Assembly: GCA_009925965.1 (NCBI GenBank)
Contig: RFPW01000121.1
Span: 1 to 6,689, forward strand
DNA: 6,689 nt
Direction of reading: 5' to 3'
Source: Betaproteobacteria bacterium
Lineage (GTDB): Bacteria; Pseudomonadota; Gammaproteobacteria; Burkholderiales; Burkholderiaceae_E
Shown here: positions 5,422-6,689 of the stretch, piece by piece
Layout: each line of letters begins with the position of its first letter
Numbering within the stretch: position 1 is the stretch's first letter
The notes under the pieces: model-generated
Databases searched by the model: none
Seen by the model: only the letters and a program-made list of their open reading frames with translations
What the model was told of the DNA's origin: nothing
Translations under genes and position numbers: made by a program

Positions 5422-6689
5422 ATGATGCACGCGGCCACACATACAACGTCCCCCCTACTTGTCGAACTCTTTACAGAAGAACTCCCGCCGCGGGCCCTGC
5501 GCGCACTGGGAGAAGCCTTTGGCTACGGGATTGCAGAAGGGCTGAAGTCCTGCGGATTGGTGACGTCGGAACCACCGGCAGAACCACCGGCAGAACCCGA
5601 GGCCAAGGCCGAGGCCGAGGCCGAGGTGGTGGTGTTTTCAACCCCACGACGCCTCGCGGTTCGAGTCTTGGGAGTCCGCACTCAGGGCGAAGACCGAATG
5701 GTCGAGGTCAAGGGGCCCTCTGTCAAAGTTGGCCTCGATAGCGCGGGGCAACCCACCCAGGCGTTGATCAAGTGGGCGGAGCGCCAAGGCGCTCATTTAG
5801 ACGAACTGACGCAAGGCTCGGACGGCAAGCAGGCGGTTTTTTTGTGGCGTCACAAGGTCGAGGGCACGCTGTTGACGCAGGCCATCCAGGAGATCCTTGA
5901 GCAAACGCTCGCGCGCCTGCCGATCCCCAAACTCATGACCTACCAGCTTGACGATGGCACCTCGGTATCGTTCGTGCGCCCTGCGCATGGACTGATCGTG
6001 CTGCACGGGGACACGATCGTGTCGGCCAAGGTACTTGGTCTTGAGGCCGGGCGCGTGACGCATGGTCATCGTTTCCAGGGCGCGAGGGATCTAAGCATTG
6101 CGCATGCGAACGACTACGAACGCCGCCTTGCCCTTGAGGGTCGTGTTTTGGCCTCATTCGCCGATCGGCGGGCTCGAATCAAGGCACTGCTTGAGGAACA
6201 GGCTCGGGCGCTGGGTGCCCATTTGTCCTTGGAAGCTCTATCGTCCGAACCCTCATCGACTGCGGACCCAACAACTGAAGCATTGCTTGACGAAGTCACT
6301 GCACTGGTCGAGTGGCCAAGAGTCTATGTCGGGCAGTTTGACTCGGTATTCCTGAAGGTTCCTCAAGAGTGTCTGATTCTGACCATGAGAACGAATCAGA
6401 AGTACTTCCCTTTATTCGATGATCAGGGTCATTTGCGGGCGCAGTTCCTGATCGTGTCCAACATGGACATCGACAACCCCTCGGCGATCATTGACGGCAA
6501 CGAACGCGTCGTGCGGCCGCGTCTCGATGATGCGCGCTTCTTTTACGAACAAGATCTCAAGCAATCGCTCGAATCGCGGCTCGAGGGTCTTGAGCGCGTG
6601 GTCTATCACGCCAAACTCGGCTCGCAACGCGATCGAGTCGCACGCGTCGAAGCGATCGCTACGGCGGTGCTCACCCAGTGGGAGGGGGC
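5422..6689 (+). CDS. glyS: GlyS, glycyl-tRNA synthetase beta subunit (N-terminal part, cut by window edge)
   Basis: The first 422 residues of a protein that is about 690 residues in E. coli; the HD-like and tRNA-binding C-terminal parts lie beyond the right edge. GlyS binds tRNA-Gly and is needed with GlyQ for aminoacylation. Landmarks: LLVELFTEELPPRAL (12-26), TPRRLAVRV (74-82), LARLPIPKLM (163-172), FVRPAHGLIVLHGD (184-197), HGHRF (214-218), LVEWPRV (295-301), TMRTNQKYFPLFD (321-333) and GNERVVRPRLDDARFF (359-374), all matching the family. Relative to E. coli GlyS there are two inserts: a Pro/Glu/Ala repeat at 50-68 and a Ser/Thr/Pro-rich stretch near 274-285. The start could be the ATG at 5422 or the adjacent ATG at 5425; GGA at 5414-5416 is a weak ribosome binding site. 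An ATG at 5408 overlapping the glyQ stop is in a frame that closes at once. No frameshift is seen. Confidence 0.96.
   Translation, partial: MMHAATHTTSPLLVELFTEELPPRALRALGEAFGYGIAEGLKSCGLVTSEPPAEPPAEPEAKAEAEAEVVVFSTPRRLAVRVLGVRTQGEDRMVEVKGPSVKVGLDSAGQPTQALIKWAERQGAHLDELTQGSDGKQAVFLWRHKVEGTLLTQAIQEILEQTLARLPIPKLMTYQLDDGTSVSFVRPAHGLIVLHGDTIVSAKVLGLEAGRVTHGHRFQGARDLSIAHANDYERRLALEGRVLASFADRRARIKALLEEQARALGAHLSLEALSSEPSSTADPTTEALLDEVTALVEWPRVYVGQFDSVFLKVPQECLILTMRTNQKYFPLFDDQGHLRAQFLIVSNMDIDNPSAIIDGNERVVRPRLDDARFFYEQDLKQSLESRLEGLERVVYHAKLGSQRDRVARVEAIATAVLTQWEG
5569..5625 (+). repeat. Tandem repeats encoding a Pro/Glu/Ala insert in GlyS
   Basis: Two exact copies of the 12-bp unit GAACCACCGGCA (5569-5592) are followed by GAACCC and then by a 6-bp unit GAGGCC, AAGGCC, GAGGCC, GAGGCC (5599-5622) and GAG. 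All units are multiples of three and keep the frame, encoding EPPA, EPPA, EP and then alternating Glu/Ala with one Lys (residues 50-68). The remembered E. coli GlyS goes from the GLA region to the APRRLA region without such a segment. The exact copies suggest recent growth by replication slippage, so copy number may vary among relatives. Confidence 0.85.

Noticed and set aside
5408..5425. ATG at 5408 overlapping the glyQ stop as a coupled glyS start
   Set aside because: That frame meets TGA after five codons and is not the glyS frame.
6652..6659. GCGATCGC, the cyanobacterial HIP1 core
   Set aside because: There is a single copy and the gene order is proteobacterial; it is better treated as part of the general CGATCG excess.

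Overview
The window is an ordinary, densely packed housekeeping segment, with every gene on the + strand. In order it holds the 3' end of miaB, then phoH (ybeZ type), ybeY, corC (ybeX type), lnt, glyQ, and the 5' part of glyS, which runs off the right edge. The sequence is GC-rich. The order miaB-phoH-ybeY-corC-lnt is the classic proteobacterial cluster (E. coli miaB-ybeZ-ybeY-ybeX-lnt). Its continuation into glyQ-glyS, together with the look of GlyQ and Lnt, points to a betaproteobacterium, probably of the Burkholderiales. That placement rests on gene order and remembered sequences, not on a search.

Layout: miaB tail 1-171; 28 bp gap; phoH 200-1282; 31 bp gap; ybeY 1314-1781 (preferred start); 34 bp gap; corC 1816-2745; lnt 2699-4435 (preferred TTG start, overlapping corC by 47 bp); 40 bp gap; glyQ 4476-5411; 10 bp gap; glyS 5422 to the edge. 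No gap exceeds 40 bp. I see no convincing terminator, tRNA, rRNA, mobile element or CRISPR, so the whole run could be one transcript or a few overlapping ones.

How the genes work together: MiaB (tRNA A37 methylthiolation), PhoH/YbeZ (RNA-linked ATPase) and YbeY (rRNA-maturing endoribonuclease) serve RNA maturation and translation. GlyQ and GlyS are the two subunits of the tetrameric bacterial glycyl-tRNA synthetase. CorC (CBS-domain protein linked to Mg/Co efflux) and Lnt (last step of lipoprotein acylation) are the envelope-related members.

I found no undescribed system. The points worth a second look are small-scale. phoH ends in a C-rich tract whose complementary strand fits a G-quadruplex pattern, and the same tract places a CCC-CCC-T sequence where a +1 slip would join PhoH to YbeY. 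GlyS carries a repeat-encoded Pro/Glu/Ala insert, and PhoH a Gln/Ala-rich insert. lnt can only start at a non-ATG codon, inside corC. GlyQ has an unusual residue in its motif-2 region. GATC, and especially CGATCG, looks over-represented.
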